5,861 nucleotides of DNA from Candidatus Solibacter sp. (GTDB taxonomy: Bacteria > Acidobacteriota > Terriglobia > Bryobacterales > Bryobacteraceae): the NCBI GenBank assembly GCA_017883355.1, contig JADGNS010000356.1, forward strand, positions 1 to 5,861, written 5' to 3'. The notes under the pieces are model-generated. The model made no database searches, was not told the DNA's origin, and saw only the letters and a list, made by a program, of their open reading frames with translations. The position numbers and the translations under genes were made by a program. Below, piece by piece: positions 1-5,861 of the stretch. The number at the start of each line of letters is the position of its first letter. Position 1 is the stretch's first letter.

Positions 1-1003
1 CGCCGCCGGTCTCGGGGGCGAGGATTTCCGGCACGACGTCGGCCGGTAGCGCCTCCGCCTTGTCCGTCTTGACGGGGGGGGCGATCTTGGGTTCAGTGCA
101 CTCGATCGGCGCGCCCTTTTCAGCCTCGGCTATTTTCTCGTTTCTGGCAGGTTTTTCGATCTTGGCCGGTTTGTCCGGAACCGCCGCAGCTTGTTCTTCC
201 ACTGCCGGCGCGGGCGGCGTCACGATTGCAGCCGGTGCCGGCGCTGGTGGAGGCGCCACCACAGGCGCGGGTAGAGGCGACGGCTCGGCGGCGGGCACAG
301 GCGGCAGGGAGATCTCGCGGCGGGAAGCGATGGGCACGATCTGCGCCCGCGTGGTCCCTCTGGGCGCCTGCGGCGCAGGCGCGGATGGCGCCGCGGCCTT
401 CGGGTCGGAAGCTTCGGGCGCCCGGCCCACACCCAGTTTGCTGGAGCGGAAAGGGAACTCCAGGTGACTGGCCTCGCCGTTTACTTCGCCGTTTTCCCAA
501 ATAAAGATGCCGGCAGTGCTGGCTTTGGTGGCGAATGGCCGGACCAGAAGTGCGACATGATGCGGGTCGCGGAACCGGGCCTGGAAGAACGTCAGGTCGT
601 CGGCGTCGAGCGCGATGCCTTTGCGCGTGTGGCTGCGGAAGAATCCCGCCACCGCACGGCCGGACGCCAACCGTTGCTGGATGGCGTGCTCGAAGCGCCC
701 CATATCCGCGTCGCTCAGCCGGTACAGCGGGCCACGGCTGTAATCGCAGCCGATCAACTCATAGTCCGCGATGGAAACCACCATGGGTGTTCCCGGCGTG
801 ACGTCGCCGATCAGCAATCCACCGATCTCCGAACCGCGCGAAGTCAGCGAGCGGAAACTCTCCACCGCCTCCTGCTCCAGCCGATCGATCAAGCTGAACG
901 GGATTCGTACCGATACCGGTTTTTGCGAGACTTCCCACAGATAGAAGGGGGAAGCGGCAGTCTGCAAATCAAAACGTTCCGCACGTGCCGTCGACTCAGT
1001 CAT
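1..1003 (-). CDS. JAMM/MPN-like domain protein with Pro/Ala-rich tail (partial, C-terminus beyond left edge)
   Basis: The reading frame is open from ATG at 1003-1001 to the left edge, giving 334 residues with no stop, so the C-terminus is missing. The start is supported by GGAGG six bases upstream. Residues about 30-175 look like an MPN/JAMM (Mov34/JAB1) fold: a SEIGGLLIGD stretch carries Glu59, and GFFRSHTRKG is followed by Asp136. His125 and Asp136 keep the family H-x(10)-D spacing, but the first His of the usual H-x-H is Arg123 and the usual Ser before the Asp is replaced by Asp133. Metal-dependent isopeptidase activity is therefore doubtful; the domain may bind rather than cut. Residues about 196-334 are rich in Pro, Ala, Glu and Lys and look disordered, as in a linker to a further domain. 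There is no signal peptide. It is divergent from the gene at 1245. I recall similar R-S-H proteins from acidobacteria; their function is unknown. Confidence 0.85.
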   Translation of the reverse strand, partial: MTESTARAERFDLQTAASPFYLWEVSQKPVSVRIPFSLIDRLEQEAVESFRSLTSRGSEIGGLLIGDVTPGTPMVVSIADYELIGCDYSRGPLYRLSDADMGRFEHAIQQRLASGRAVAGFFRSHTRKGIALDADDLTFFQARFRDPHHVALLVRPFATKASTAGIFIWENGEVNGEASHLEFPFRSSKLGVGRAPEASDPKAAAPSAPAPQAPRGTTRAQIVPIASRREISLPPVPAAEPSPLPAPVVAPPPAPAPAAIVTPPAPAVEEQAAAVPDKPAKIEKPARNEKIAEAEKGAPIECTEPKIAPPVKTDKAEALPADVVPEILAPETGG

Positions 1004-1009
1004 CGTAAA

Positions 1010-1014
1010 CCTCC
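1010..1014 (-). promoter_or_regulatory. Ribosome binding site of the JAMM-like gene
   Basis: On the minus strand the sequence reads GGAGG, then six bases, then ATG at 1003-1001. This strong Shine-Dalgarno match fixes the start of the leftward gene. Confidence 0.75.
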
Positions 1015-1088
1015 GCCAGTTCCAGACAAATTGAATATGGAGTGGCTCACGATGATTTTACTCAAAACCCGCTGAATTTTGGAAGAAA

Positions 1089-1115
1089 TTTATAGTATTT
1101 TTGTAGAAATATCAA
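1089..1115 (-). promoter_or_regulatory. Candidate sigma70-type promoter for the JAMM-like gene
   Basis: On the minus strand, TTGATA (1115-1110, five of six matches to the -35 consensus) is followed by a 15-bp spacer and TATAAA (1094-1089, five of six matches to the -10 consensus). It lies in the AT-rich part of the intergenic region and would give a 5' leader of about 80 bases. The spacer is two bases shorter than ideal, so this is a tentative call. Confidence 0.35.
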
Positions 1116-1149
1116 AGGTGGACAATCCCGTGTTAACCATTGATATTAT

Positions 1150-1194
1150 TACCGATGCAACGGTACTACCTTCGGATAGTCTTTGAATACTACC
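1150..1194. repeat. Short hairpin and paired TACTACC direct repeats in the divergent intergenic region
   Basis: TACCG (1150-1154) and CGGTA (1161-1165) can form a 5-bp stem around a 6-base loop. The heptamer TACTACC occurs at 1164-1170 and again at 1188-1194, 24 bp apart, on the same strand. Repeats spaced by about two helical turns between divergent genes could be regulator sites, but they are short and could be chance. Confidence 0.25.
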
Positions 1195-1211
1195 ACCATT
1201 TATCCTAGTAA

Positions 1212-1257
1212 TTCTGGAACCATTTTCATATACTTGTCCCGAAAATGAGTTCCAGAA
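1212..1257. repeat. Inverted repeat (16-bp stem, one bulge) covering the start codon at 1245
   Basis: The left arm 1212-1227 pairs with the right arm 1241-1257. The outer nine bases, TTCTGGAAC and GTTCCAGAA, are perfect complements. An inner seven-base block, CATTTTC against GAAAATG, is also perfect. Only A1248 is unpaired. The loop is 13 bases (1228-1240). All three bases of the ATG at 1245-1247 lie inside the stem, and the loop holds the -10-like TATACT. It could be an operator, an RNA hairpin that hides the start codon, or the remnant of a small palindromic element. The pairing is read directly; the role is inferred. Confidence 0.8.
1229..1234 (+). promoter_or_regulatory. Candidate -10 element (TATACT) for the gene at 1245
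   Basis: TATACT matches the -10 consensus at five of six bases. If used, transcription would start near 1241, only about four bases before the ATG, giving an effectively leaderless mRNA. That would fit the lack of any Shine-Dalgarno sequence upstream of 1245. No good -35 lies at the right distance (TAGTAA at 1206-1211 is poor). A weaker alternative is TTGAAT at 1183-1188 with a poor -10. Confidence 0.3.
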
Positions 1258-3050
1258 GTTGTCAGCTTTGCGGAAAATCTCTCAGCCGCCTCCGTGTGGG
1301 TGGCGACGGCGACTTCTGCTCGCGCGAACATCGCAATCAGCACCGCCTGCGTCGCGGCATGGACCGCCTCGAGGAAGCTAATAAGGTTACCAGCCTGATG
1401 CGGCGGCGGGAGAATCCGCGCCACATCTCGGCGGCCCGGCTGATGTGCAATTCGGCGCTGGAACGCCGCGGCTTCTTTGACTCGAAGCAGCCCGCGCCCG
1501 TGACCGGCGCTGCCGCCTTTTCGCCGGTGTTGCCGGGTCCCCCCGCGCCGCGCGTGGCGCACGGTGTTGACCGGTATTTGCCGCCGCGGGTATCGCGACT
1601 GCCCGGGACCGGCGTGTCCCAGTGGGCTGATACTTCGCAGAGCCGCATCAACGGCGGCGCCACCCTGCCGTCGCTTCCCCCTCGCCGTCAGAACCTGCCG
1701 GTACAGATCTCCCAGGCGCCCCTGGTTTCGCTGCGCTGCGAAGCGCCGGCGCCATCGCCGTCGCCGCGCAATTTTGGAATGCTGCGCCCCGGCACAATTC
1801 GGGTGTACCTGGGCGGCGCTACCTTGGCGCCGGGTGCCCTCGGTCCGCGGGGTGTGCTTTCCCTCGACCACCAATCCCATCTGCGCAGAATCGAATCTTC
1901 CGCTCTGCGAGGCCAGGCGCTGTGGGTTTCCATCGGAATCGGGTTCCGCGTGGGCGCGGTGAGTTGGCGCGATTTCTCCCGCCAGACGCTGGCGCCGGCC
2001 GCGCTCGTCTGGCCGCACATCCCGCGCCGGGTTGTGTCCGTAATCCACGATTCCTCGGCCCCGTACCGTGACTTATGGGTCGGAATCTCGACAGTACGTA
2101 CCTGCCTGCCCACGATAGACGGCGCCATGCGTCCCGCCCAATTCGTTTTTCCGGTAACCGTGACGCCGCCCAAACGGCAACCCGCCAACGCCGCCCAGCC
2201 GGCCAAACGCACCACGGATCTCTCCTGGAGACCCTCCGAACCGCGATCCAGGGGAATGGCGGTGCGGCCACCGGCCGCGGGATTTGCCGGGCGCAACGGA
2301 TCTCATCTTTTCAGCATTGCCCTGACGCCATCCAGTACGCGTTCCGTCCACCAGGTCGCCTTCACGGCATTCATCCCGGGGGAACCCGTGGGCTGCCCCA
2401 TGGTTGCCTTCGAAGGCACGGTAGCGGCGGCCATAGCCGGTTCCGCGAGCGCTCCCGGAGCGGGCGCGGAGACGGCCGCAGCTCAGCCCGCCGTGCCCCC
2501 ACCCGCACCCGCCGCCGCGCTTCGCATCGAAGAGCATTTTGGATCCGGCTGGGATAACTGGATGGGCGGCACCAAGGATTGGAAGGTGGACGTCGCGGGC
2601 GTCCGTACCGGCCCGCTCGCCTTATTCGTTCCGACCCTGGAACTGATCGATTACCATTTGGATTTCCTGGCGCGGATCGATACGCGCAGCCTCACTTGGG
2701 TGGTGCGCGCCGCCGGGCTCGACGAATACCTGCGTTGCACGCTCACCGCGGTTCCCGGCGGTGAGCTGGAATTCAGCCGCTGCGCAGTGATCGCCGGCGC
2801 GGCCCAAGAGCCCATCACCGCCGCCCATCGCTTGCCCGGCAAACCGCGCTCTACGATGACGATCAGCACCCGCGTTTGCGGTGACAGCTTCACCGTCGGC
2901 GTGGACGGCAAAACCATCGACACCTTCAACGACGATCGCTTCCCCATGGGAGGCATAGGATTCACCGGCGCTCCCGATGACCGGGCACGCCTCTATTGGG
3001 TAAAGCTCTCTTCAGCAGAATCAACCGCCAAGGAGTATCGGAAAAAATGA
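1245..3050 (+). CDS. Zinc-finger-like protein with C-terminal concanavalin-like (jelly-roll) domain
   Basis: 601 residues. ATG 1245 is the only usable start that keeps the N-terminal motif: an in-frame stop lies at 1209-1211 and the next Met is residue 39. There is no Shine-Dalgarno sequence. Residues 6-29 read C-x2-C-x15-C-x3-H (Cys6, Cys9, Cys25, His29), a zinc-finger-like arrangement, followed by an Arg-rich stretch (30-60). Residues about 85-425 are low-complexity, rich in Pro, Ala, Arg and Ser, ending in a Pro/Ala run before 426. Residues about 427-590 form a Trp- and Gly-rich beta-sandwich domain (DNWMGGTKDW, GVRTGPLALF, SLTWVVRAAG, GGIGFTG) resembling the concanavalin A-like/DUF1080-type fold. 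I recall this domain as common in acidobacterial proteins of unknown role. There is no signal peptide or clear membrane helix, so it is probably cytoplasmic. Its stop overlaps the next start (ATGA). Ligand and function are unknown; lectin-like or protein binding is an inference. Confidence 0.85.
   Translation: MSSRSCQLCGKSLSRLRVGGDGDFCSREHRNQHRLRRGMDRLEEANKVTSLMRRRENPRHISAARLMCNSALERRGFFDSKQPAPVTGAAAFSPVLPGPPAPRVAHGVDRYLPPRVSRLPGTGVSQWADTSQSRINGGATLPSLPPRRQNLPVQISQAPLVSLRCEAPAPSPSPRNFGMLRPGTIRVYLGGATLAPGALGPRGVLSLDHQSHLRRIESSALRGQALWVSIGIGFRVGAVSWRDFSRQTLAPAALVWPHIPRRVVSVIHDSSAPYRDLWVGISTVRTCLPTIDGAMRPAQFVFPVTVTPPKRQPANAAQPAKRTTDLSWRPSEPRSRGMAVRPPAAGFAGRNGSHLFSIALTPSSTRSVHQVAFTAFIPGEPVGCPMVAFEGTVAAAIAGSASAPGAGAETAAAQPAVPPPAPAAALRIEEHFGSGWDNWMGGTKDWKVDVAGVRTGPLALFVPTLELIDYHLDFLARIDTRSLTWVVRAAGLDEYLRCTLTAVPGGELEFSRCAVIAGAAQEPITAAHRLPGKPRSTMTISTRVCGDSFTVGVDGKTIDTFNDDRFPMGGIGFTGAPDDRARLYWVKLSSAESTAKEYRKK
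3030..3035 (+). promoter_or_regulatory. Ribosome binding site inside the upstream gene, deciding the TPR gene start
   Basis: AAGGAG lies 11 bases before ATG 3047. It supports this start over an in-frame TTG at 2996, which would lie deeper inside the upstream gene. The spacing is slightly long. Confidence 0.55.
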
Positions 3051-4693
3051 GCACCACAGCCATGAGAACACCCGCCAAGGTACAGACCCTGCGCGCCCAC
3101 GAAAGTGACAGCGGCGAGAAAAGCGTGGGACCGCAGAGCCATCTCGCCCGAGCGGTCACGCTCCACCTTGCCGGCAAACGCGAGGAGGCCCTCAAGCAAC
3201 TGCAGCGCGCCATTGCCGCCAATGAAGCCTCGGCCGAGATCTACCGCGCCATGGGGCATATCCAGTTCGAACTCGGCAACTTCGAGGAGGCGGCCAAGAG
3301 CTACCGCATTCTGGCGCAGGTGAAGCCGCAGTACTCCATGGGCTGGTTCAACCTGGCGGTGTGTCTGGAACGCGCCGGCGCGTGGGAAGATGCTTCCCAG
3401 GCCTTCCATCGCGCCTCCACGCTCGATGCGGGCTACGTGGACGCGCACCTCGGTCTCGGCGTGTGCCATCTGCGGCAGGAGGATCCCAAGTCCGCCCTGT
3501 TCAGCTTCAACCGCTGCCTGGAGTTGAATCCGGCCCACGAGGAGGCGCAGTTCGGCAAGGCCGTGGCGCTGCAATCCCTCGGTCATCCCGACGAGGCCTC
3601 GGAGATCTATCAGAAGATTCTGGAACGCAACCCCGATTCCGAAGAGTCGCTCTCCAACCTGGTTCTGATCGGCATGGCGAAAGAAGACTTCGACATGGTG
3701 CGCGAGTACTCCGAGCATCTGCTCGAACTGCGTCCCGATTCCACCGTGGCGCTGGAAGGCCTGGCATCGTGGGCCTGCGCGGCCGATGAGCATGCCCTCA
3801 CCGCCAAGTTTTGCACCCTGCTGGTGAGCGCCGTGCCGGGCCACTTCGAAGGCTGGTTCAACCTGGCGCTGGCACACCAGAAATCGGGCCACTTCGAGCC
3901 CGCCGCCGAAGCCTACGAGGAGTGCATCAAGCTGCGCCCGCAATCCTGCGAAGCCCTTACCAACCTGGGCATCGTCAGCGAGCAACTCGGCGACATGGCC
4001 GGTGCGCGCGCCGCCTACGAACGCGCCATCAAGGCTGGTCCGGAGGCGCTCGCTCCGCTCTGGAACCTCGCCCTGCTGCTGGAACACTCCGGGCAGGCGG
4101 AAGAAGCCGAACGCTTCTACAAACAAGTGCTGGAGCGCGCTCCCAAGGAGGAAGAAGCCCGTTTCCGCATGGGCTACCTGCGCTTGCAGCGCGAAGATTT
4201 CCGCGGCGCCGCGGAGGCCTTCGAGGGCTGCCTGAAGTATCGTCCCGCCTGGCCCGAAGCCCACGCCAACCTGGCCCTGGCATACAGCGGCCTGGGCGAG
4301 AGGGACCACGCCGAACGCCTGTACGAAAAAATGCTCGACGCCGATCCCAAGTCCCTGGACGCGTTGCGCGGTCTGGCGGCGCTTTCGATTCAGGCTAACG
4401 ACTTCGAAACCGCCCTGGAGTTCCACGTGCGCCTGATCGATCTGGGCGAGTCTTCTCCGGAAGTGCTCTACAACGCGGGTTTGATGTACGAAAAGGCCGG
4501 CCAGCCCGACAAGGCAGTCCGCCTGTATCGCGATGCCATTGCGCAGCAGCCCGATATGGCCGAGGCCCTGCTCAACCTGGGCCGCATCCTGGAAGCCAAC
4601 GGCAAGGCCGACGAAGCCCGCGCCTGCTGGAGCAAGGCCCTGGAAGCCGAGCCCGCCCTGGCGCAAGGCTACTTCGGCCCGGCCATCGACTAA
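3047..4693 (+). CDS. Cytoplasmic TPR-repeat protein (about 15 repeats)
   Basis: 548 residues from ATG 3047. This start overlaps the upstream stop by four bases (ATGA) and has AAGGAG upstream, so translation is probably coupled. After a polar N-terminus of about 29 residues without signal peptide, residues 30-539 are a continuous array of about 15 tetratricopeptide repeats of 34 residues, with the usual small residues at helix A and B positions and the A-x-x-x-(Y/F)-x-x-x-L pattern with Pro near repeat ends (for example LNP, LRP, DADP). The register holds throughout: the GWFNLA motif at residues 99-104 recurs at 269-274, exactly five repeats later. Repeats near 234-267 are more degenerate. TPR superhelices bind peptides or partner proteins; no enzymatic domain is present. 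Coupling to the zinc-finger/jelly-roll gene suggests that protein or its complex as a partner, which is inference. Confidence 0.92.
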   Translation: MSTTAMRTPAKVQTLRAHESDSGEKSVGPQSHLARAVTLHLAGKREEALKQLQRAIAANEASAEIYRAMGHIQFELGNFEEAAKSYRILAQVKPQYSMGWFNLAVCLERAGAWEDASQAFHRASTLDAGYVDAHLGLGVCHLRQEDPKSALFSFNRCLELNPAHEEAQFGKAVALQSLGHPDEASEIYQKILERNPDSEESLSNLVLIGMAKEDFDMVREYSEHLLELRPDSTVALEGLASWACAADEHALTAKFCTLLVSAVPGHFEGWFNLALAHQKSGHFEPAAEAYEECIKLRPQSCEALTNLGIVSEQLGDMAGARAAYERAIKAGPEALAPLWNLALLLEHSGQAEEAERFYKQVLERAPKEEEARFRMGYLRLQREDFRGAAEAFEGCLKYRPAWPEAHANLALAYSGLGERDHAERLYEKMLDADPKSLDALRGLAALSIQANDFETALEFHVRLIDLGESSPEVLYNAGLMYEKAGQPDKAVRLYRDAIAQQPDMAEALLNLGRILEANGKADEARACWSKALEAEPALAQGYFGPAID

Positions 4694-4715
4694 GGGATCC
4701 GTCCGGAGGCACAAG

Positions 4716-4733
4716 AACATCGTGTTGTTTTTT
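4716..4733 (+). terminator. Weak terminator-like hairpin and T-run after the TPR gene
   Basis: AACA (4716-4719) and TGTT (4723-4726) can form a 4-bp stem with a TCG loop, followed by one G and six T (4728-4733). The stem is short and AT-rich, so efficient Rho-independent termination is doubtful, but the position 23 bases after the stop codon is right. Confidence 0.25.
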
Positions 4734-4793
4734 GGCAGCACGAGGCATGCCGGCACGGTGACAGCCCACCGCATCTCCCACCACAGCCTGGCG

Positions 4794-4802
4794 TGAGATA
4801 AT
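4794..4802 (+). promoter_or_regulatory. Candidate extended -10 promoter for the exported TPR gene
   Basis: TGA followed by GATAAT forms an extended -10 (TGn plus five of six matches to TATAAT). No -35 is evident, as is usual for extended -10 promoters. Transcription would start near 4809, about three bases before ATG 4812. The ATG has no Shine-Dalgarno sequence, which fits a leaderless transcript. Confidence 0.4.
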
Positions 4803-4811
4803 CGTCTGGCC

Positions 4812-5780
4812 ATGTCCGCACATCGCTACCTTTCACCTATCGCCGCGGCAGCCCTGCTGTCCGCCACTCTCTGCGCGCAGCCTCCCCAGGGCGGGCGGGG
4901 CGGTCCGCAACCCGAATTCATGCGCCAGGCGCAGCAGGCGTTGCGCGACGGCAAACTTGACGATGCCCTCGGCGTGTACCAGAAGGAACTGGCCGCCAAT
5001 CCCAATTCGCTGCCGGCCAACAACGCGGCCGGCACCGTGCTCGACCTGATGGGCAAGGGCGCCGAGGCGCGCAAGCTTTTCCAGAAAGCCATTGATGCGG
5101 CTCCCGACGCCTCCGCCAAGGCAAACGCTCAGCGGCAGATGGCGATGTCGTATGCCTTCGAGGGCGATTGCCGCAATACCGTGAAGTACGAGCAGATGGT
5201 CATCGCCTACTGGGTGACGCGCGAGCCGGCGGAACCGCAGAATGCCTTCTACCAGCAGGGCGAGATCGCCAACGAAGCGGCGCGCGTGTGCATCGATGCC
5301 GGCGACCTGGAAACCGCCGCCACCTGGTACAAAAAGGGCGCCGAACTCGGGCTGAAGGAACCGGGCAACGAAACCCATCCCAAGAGTCTGTGGAACTTCC
5401 GCCTGGAGCACGCGCTGGCGCGGATCGCGGCGCGTCAGGGCAACAAGGCCGAAGCGCACAAGCGCGTCGTGGCGGCCAAGGCGGCGCTCGACGGCGACCC
5501 GAAAATGGCCGGGCAGCAGGCGCGTTTCTTCCCCTACCTCACCGGCTACGTGGCGCTCTACACCGGCGACACCAAACAGGCGCTCGACGAATTGCAGAAG
5601 GCGGTCGCCATGCAGGGCAATGCCGCCGACCCGTTCCTGCAATGCCTGCTGGGCATGACCTACGAAAAACTGGGCGAAAAGGAAAAGGCGATGGAGTGCT
5701 ATCGCAAAGCATCCACCACCACCGCGCACAATCCGCCGGCGGCGTTCGCCAGGCCGTTCACCCGCAAAAAACTGGGCTAG
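4812..5780 (+). CDS. Exported TPR-repeat protein
   Basis: 322 residues. The N-terminus is a signal peptide: a basic start (His4, Arg5), a hydrophobic core at about 7-20 (PIAAAALLSATL) and a likely signal peptidase I site after Ala22, before QPP. Cys21 is preceded by A-T-L, which is not a good lipobox, so a lipoprotein is less likely. After a Gly/Pro-rich linker (24-34), residues about 35-304 contain around seven TPR-like helical pairs: good ones at about 35-66, 67-100, 237-270 and 271-304, and weaker ones near 103-136, 145-178 and 195-228. The protein is therefore probably a periplasmic binding or scaffold protein. It lies 118 bp after the preceding TPR gene, apparently with its own promoter. 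Its C-terminus (about 305-322) is Pro-rich, then basic. Its partner is unknown. Confidence 0.9.
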   Translation: MSAHRYLSPIAAAALLSATLCAQPPQGGRGGPQPEFMRQAQQALRDGKLDDALGVYQKELAANPNSLPANNAAGTVLDLMGKGAEARKLFQKAIDAAPDASAKANAQRQMAMSYAFEGDCRNTVKYEQMVIAYWVTREPAEPQNAFYQQGEIANEAARVCIDAGDLETAATWYKKGAELGLKEPGNETHPKSLWNFRLEHALARIAARQGNKAEAHKRVVAAKAALDGDPKMAGQQARFFPYLTGYVALYTGDTKQALDELQKAVAMQGNAADPFLQCLLGMTYEKLGEKEKAMECYRKASTTTAHNPPAAFARPFTRKKLG

Positions 5781-5814
5781 CAGATATATACTTGACTGAC
5801 CTATAGCTGCTGGC
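5776..5814. repeat. AT-rich imperfect palindrome overlapping the stop codon of the exported TPR gene
   Basis: GCTAGCAG (5776-5783) pairs with CTGCTGGC (5807-5814) over eight positions with one G-T pair. After one mismatch, TATA (5785-5788) pairs with TATA (5802-5805). The core holds TTGACT (5792-5797), which resembles a -35 element, but no -10 follows at 17 bp. There is no T-run, so it is a weak terminator candidate; an operator for a downstream gene is the alternative. Confidence 0.35.
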
Positions 5815-5839
5815 GCCCCGCGCTCCGGTGCAACGCCGG

Positions 5840-5861
5840 ATGGAGGATTATGGTCTGTCCG
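5840..5861 (+). CDS. Possible start of a further gene, cut by the right edge
   Basis: ATG at 5840 opens a frame reading MEDYGLS to the edge, without a Shine-Dalgarno sequence. A second ATG at 5850 reads MVCP and has GGAGG only three bases upstream, closer than usual. Too few codons are present to choose a start or to show that either is real. Confidence 0.18.

Noticed and set aside
226..300. GC-rich repetitive-looking stretch as a possible DNA repeat
   Set aside because: It is explained by Pro/Ala codons of the low-complexity tail of the JAMM-like protein on the minus strand.
464..1075. Plus-strand open frame of 203 codons opposite the JAMM-like gene
   Set aside because: It lies antisense to a frame with a recognisable domain, a strong Shine-Dalgarno sequence and no stops; the translation shows no domain-like pattern.
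1200..2048. Minus-strand open frame of 282 codons inside the zinc-finger/jelly-roll gene
   Set aside because: It is rich in Arg, Gly and His with no coherent domain, typical of an antisense shadow in high-GC DNA.
2996..3046. TTG 2996 as the start of the TPR gene
   Set aside because: ATG 3047 has AAGGAG upstream and a typical ATGA overlap, and the extra 17 residues add nothing to the TPR array.
4705..4796. Small open frame from GTG 4722 (24 codons, ending with TGA at 4794) with GGAGG at 4705-4709
   Set aside because: The Shine-Dalgarno spacing of 12 bases is long, the start is GTG, and the peptide is rich in His with no recognisable feature; the stop also overlaps the likely promoter of the next gene.
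2993..4813. Minus-strand open frame of 606 codons opposite the TPR gene
   Set aside because: The plus-strand frame gives a textbook TPR array in strict register; the long antisense frame follows from the GC-rich third positions of the real gene.
4833..5729. Minus-strand open frame of 298 codons opposite the exported TPR gene
   Set aside because: The plus-strand frame has a signal peptide and TPR repeats; the antisense frame has neither.

Overview
The window is high-GC, gene-dense bacterial DNA. The protein families suggest an acidobacterium of the Solibacter/Bryobacter type: an MPN/JAMM-like protein with an R-S-H motif, a short zinc-finger protein ending in a DWxVDxxGVRTG-type jelly-roll domain, and several TPR proteins. 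I assign this from memory of those families; the window has no rRNA or other marker gene to confirm it. I see no tRNA, rRNA, CRISPR array, insertion sequence or integrase.

Layout. On the minus strand, positions 1003 down to 1 hold the N-terminal 334 residues of a JAMM-like protein with a long Pro/Ala-rich tail, which runs off the left edge. Positions 1004-1244 form an AT-rich divergent intergenic region with candidate promoters in both directions and a striking inverted repeat (1212-1257) that covers the start codon of the next gene. On the plus strand, 1245-3050 encodes a 601-aa protein with an N-terminal zinc-finger-like motif, a low-complexity middle and a C-terminal concanavalin-like beta-sandwich. 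It overlaps by 4 bp (ATGA) with 3047-4693, a cytoplasmic protein made almost entirely of about 15 TPR repeats in strict 34-residue register. After a 118-bp gap, 4812-5780 encodes an exported TPR protein with a signal peptide. The last 81 bp hold an AT-rich imperfect palindrome and possibly the first codons of another gene.

How the parts may work together. The zinc-finger/jelly-roll protein and the TPR protein are translationally coupled and probably work together, with the TPR protein as a scaffold. The JAMM-like gene shares their upstream region and may be co-regulated. The exported TPR gene probably has its own extended -10 promoter and may be independent. None of these proteins has a function I can name with confidence. 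The most interesting signals are the 16-bp-stem inverted repeat over the start codon at 1245, the altered JAMM motif, and the possible use of leaderless starts at 1245 and 4812.
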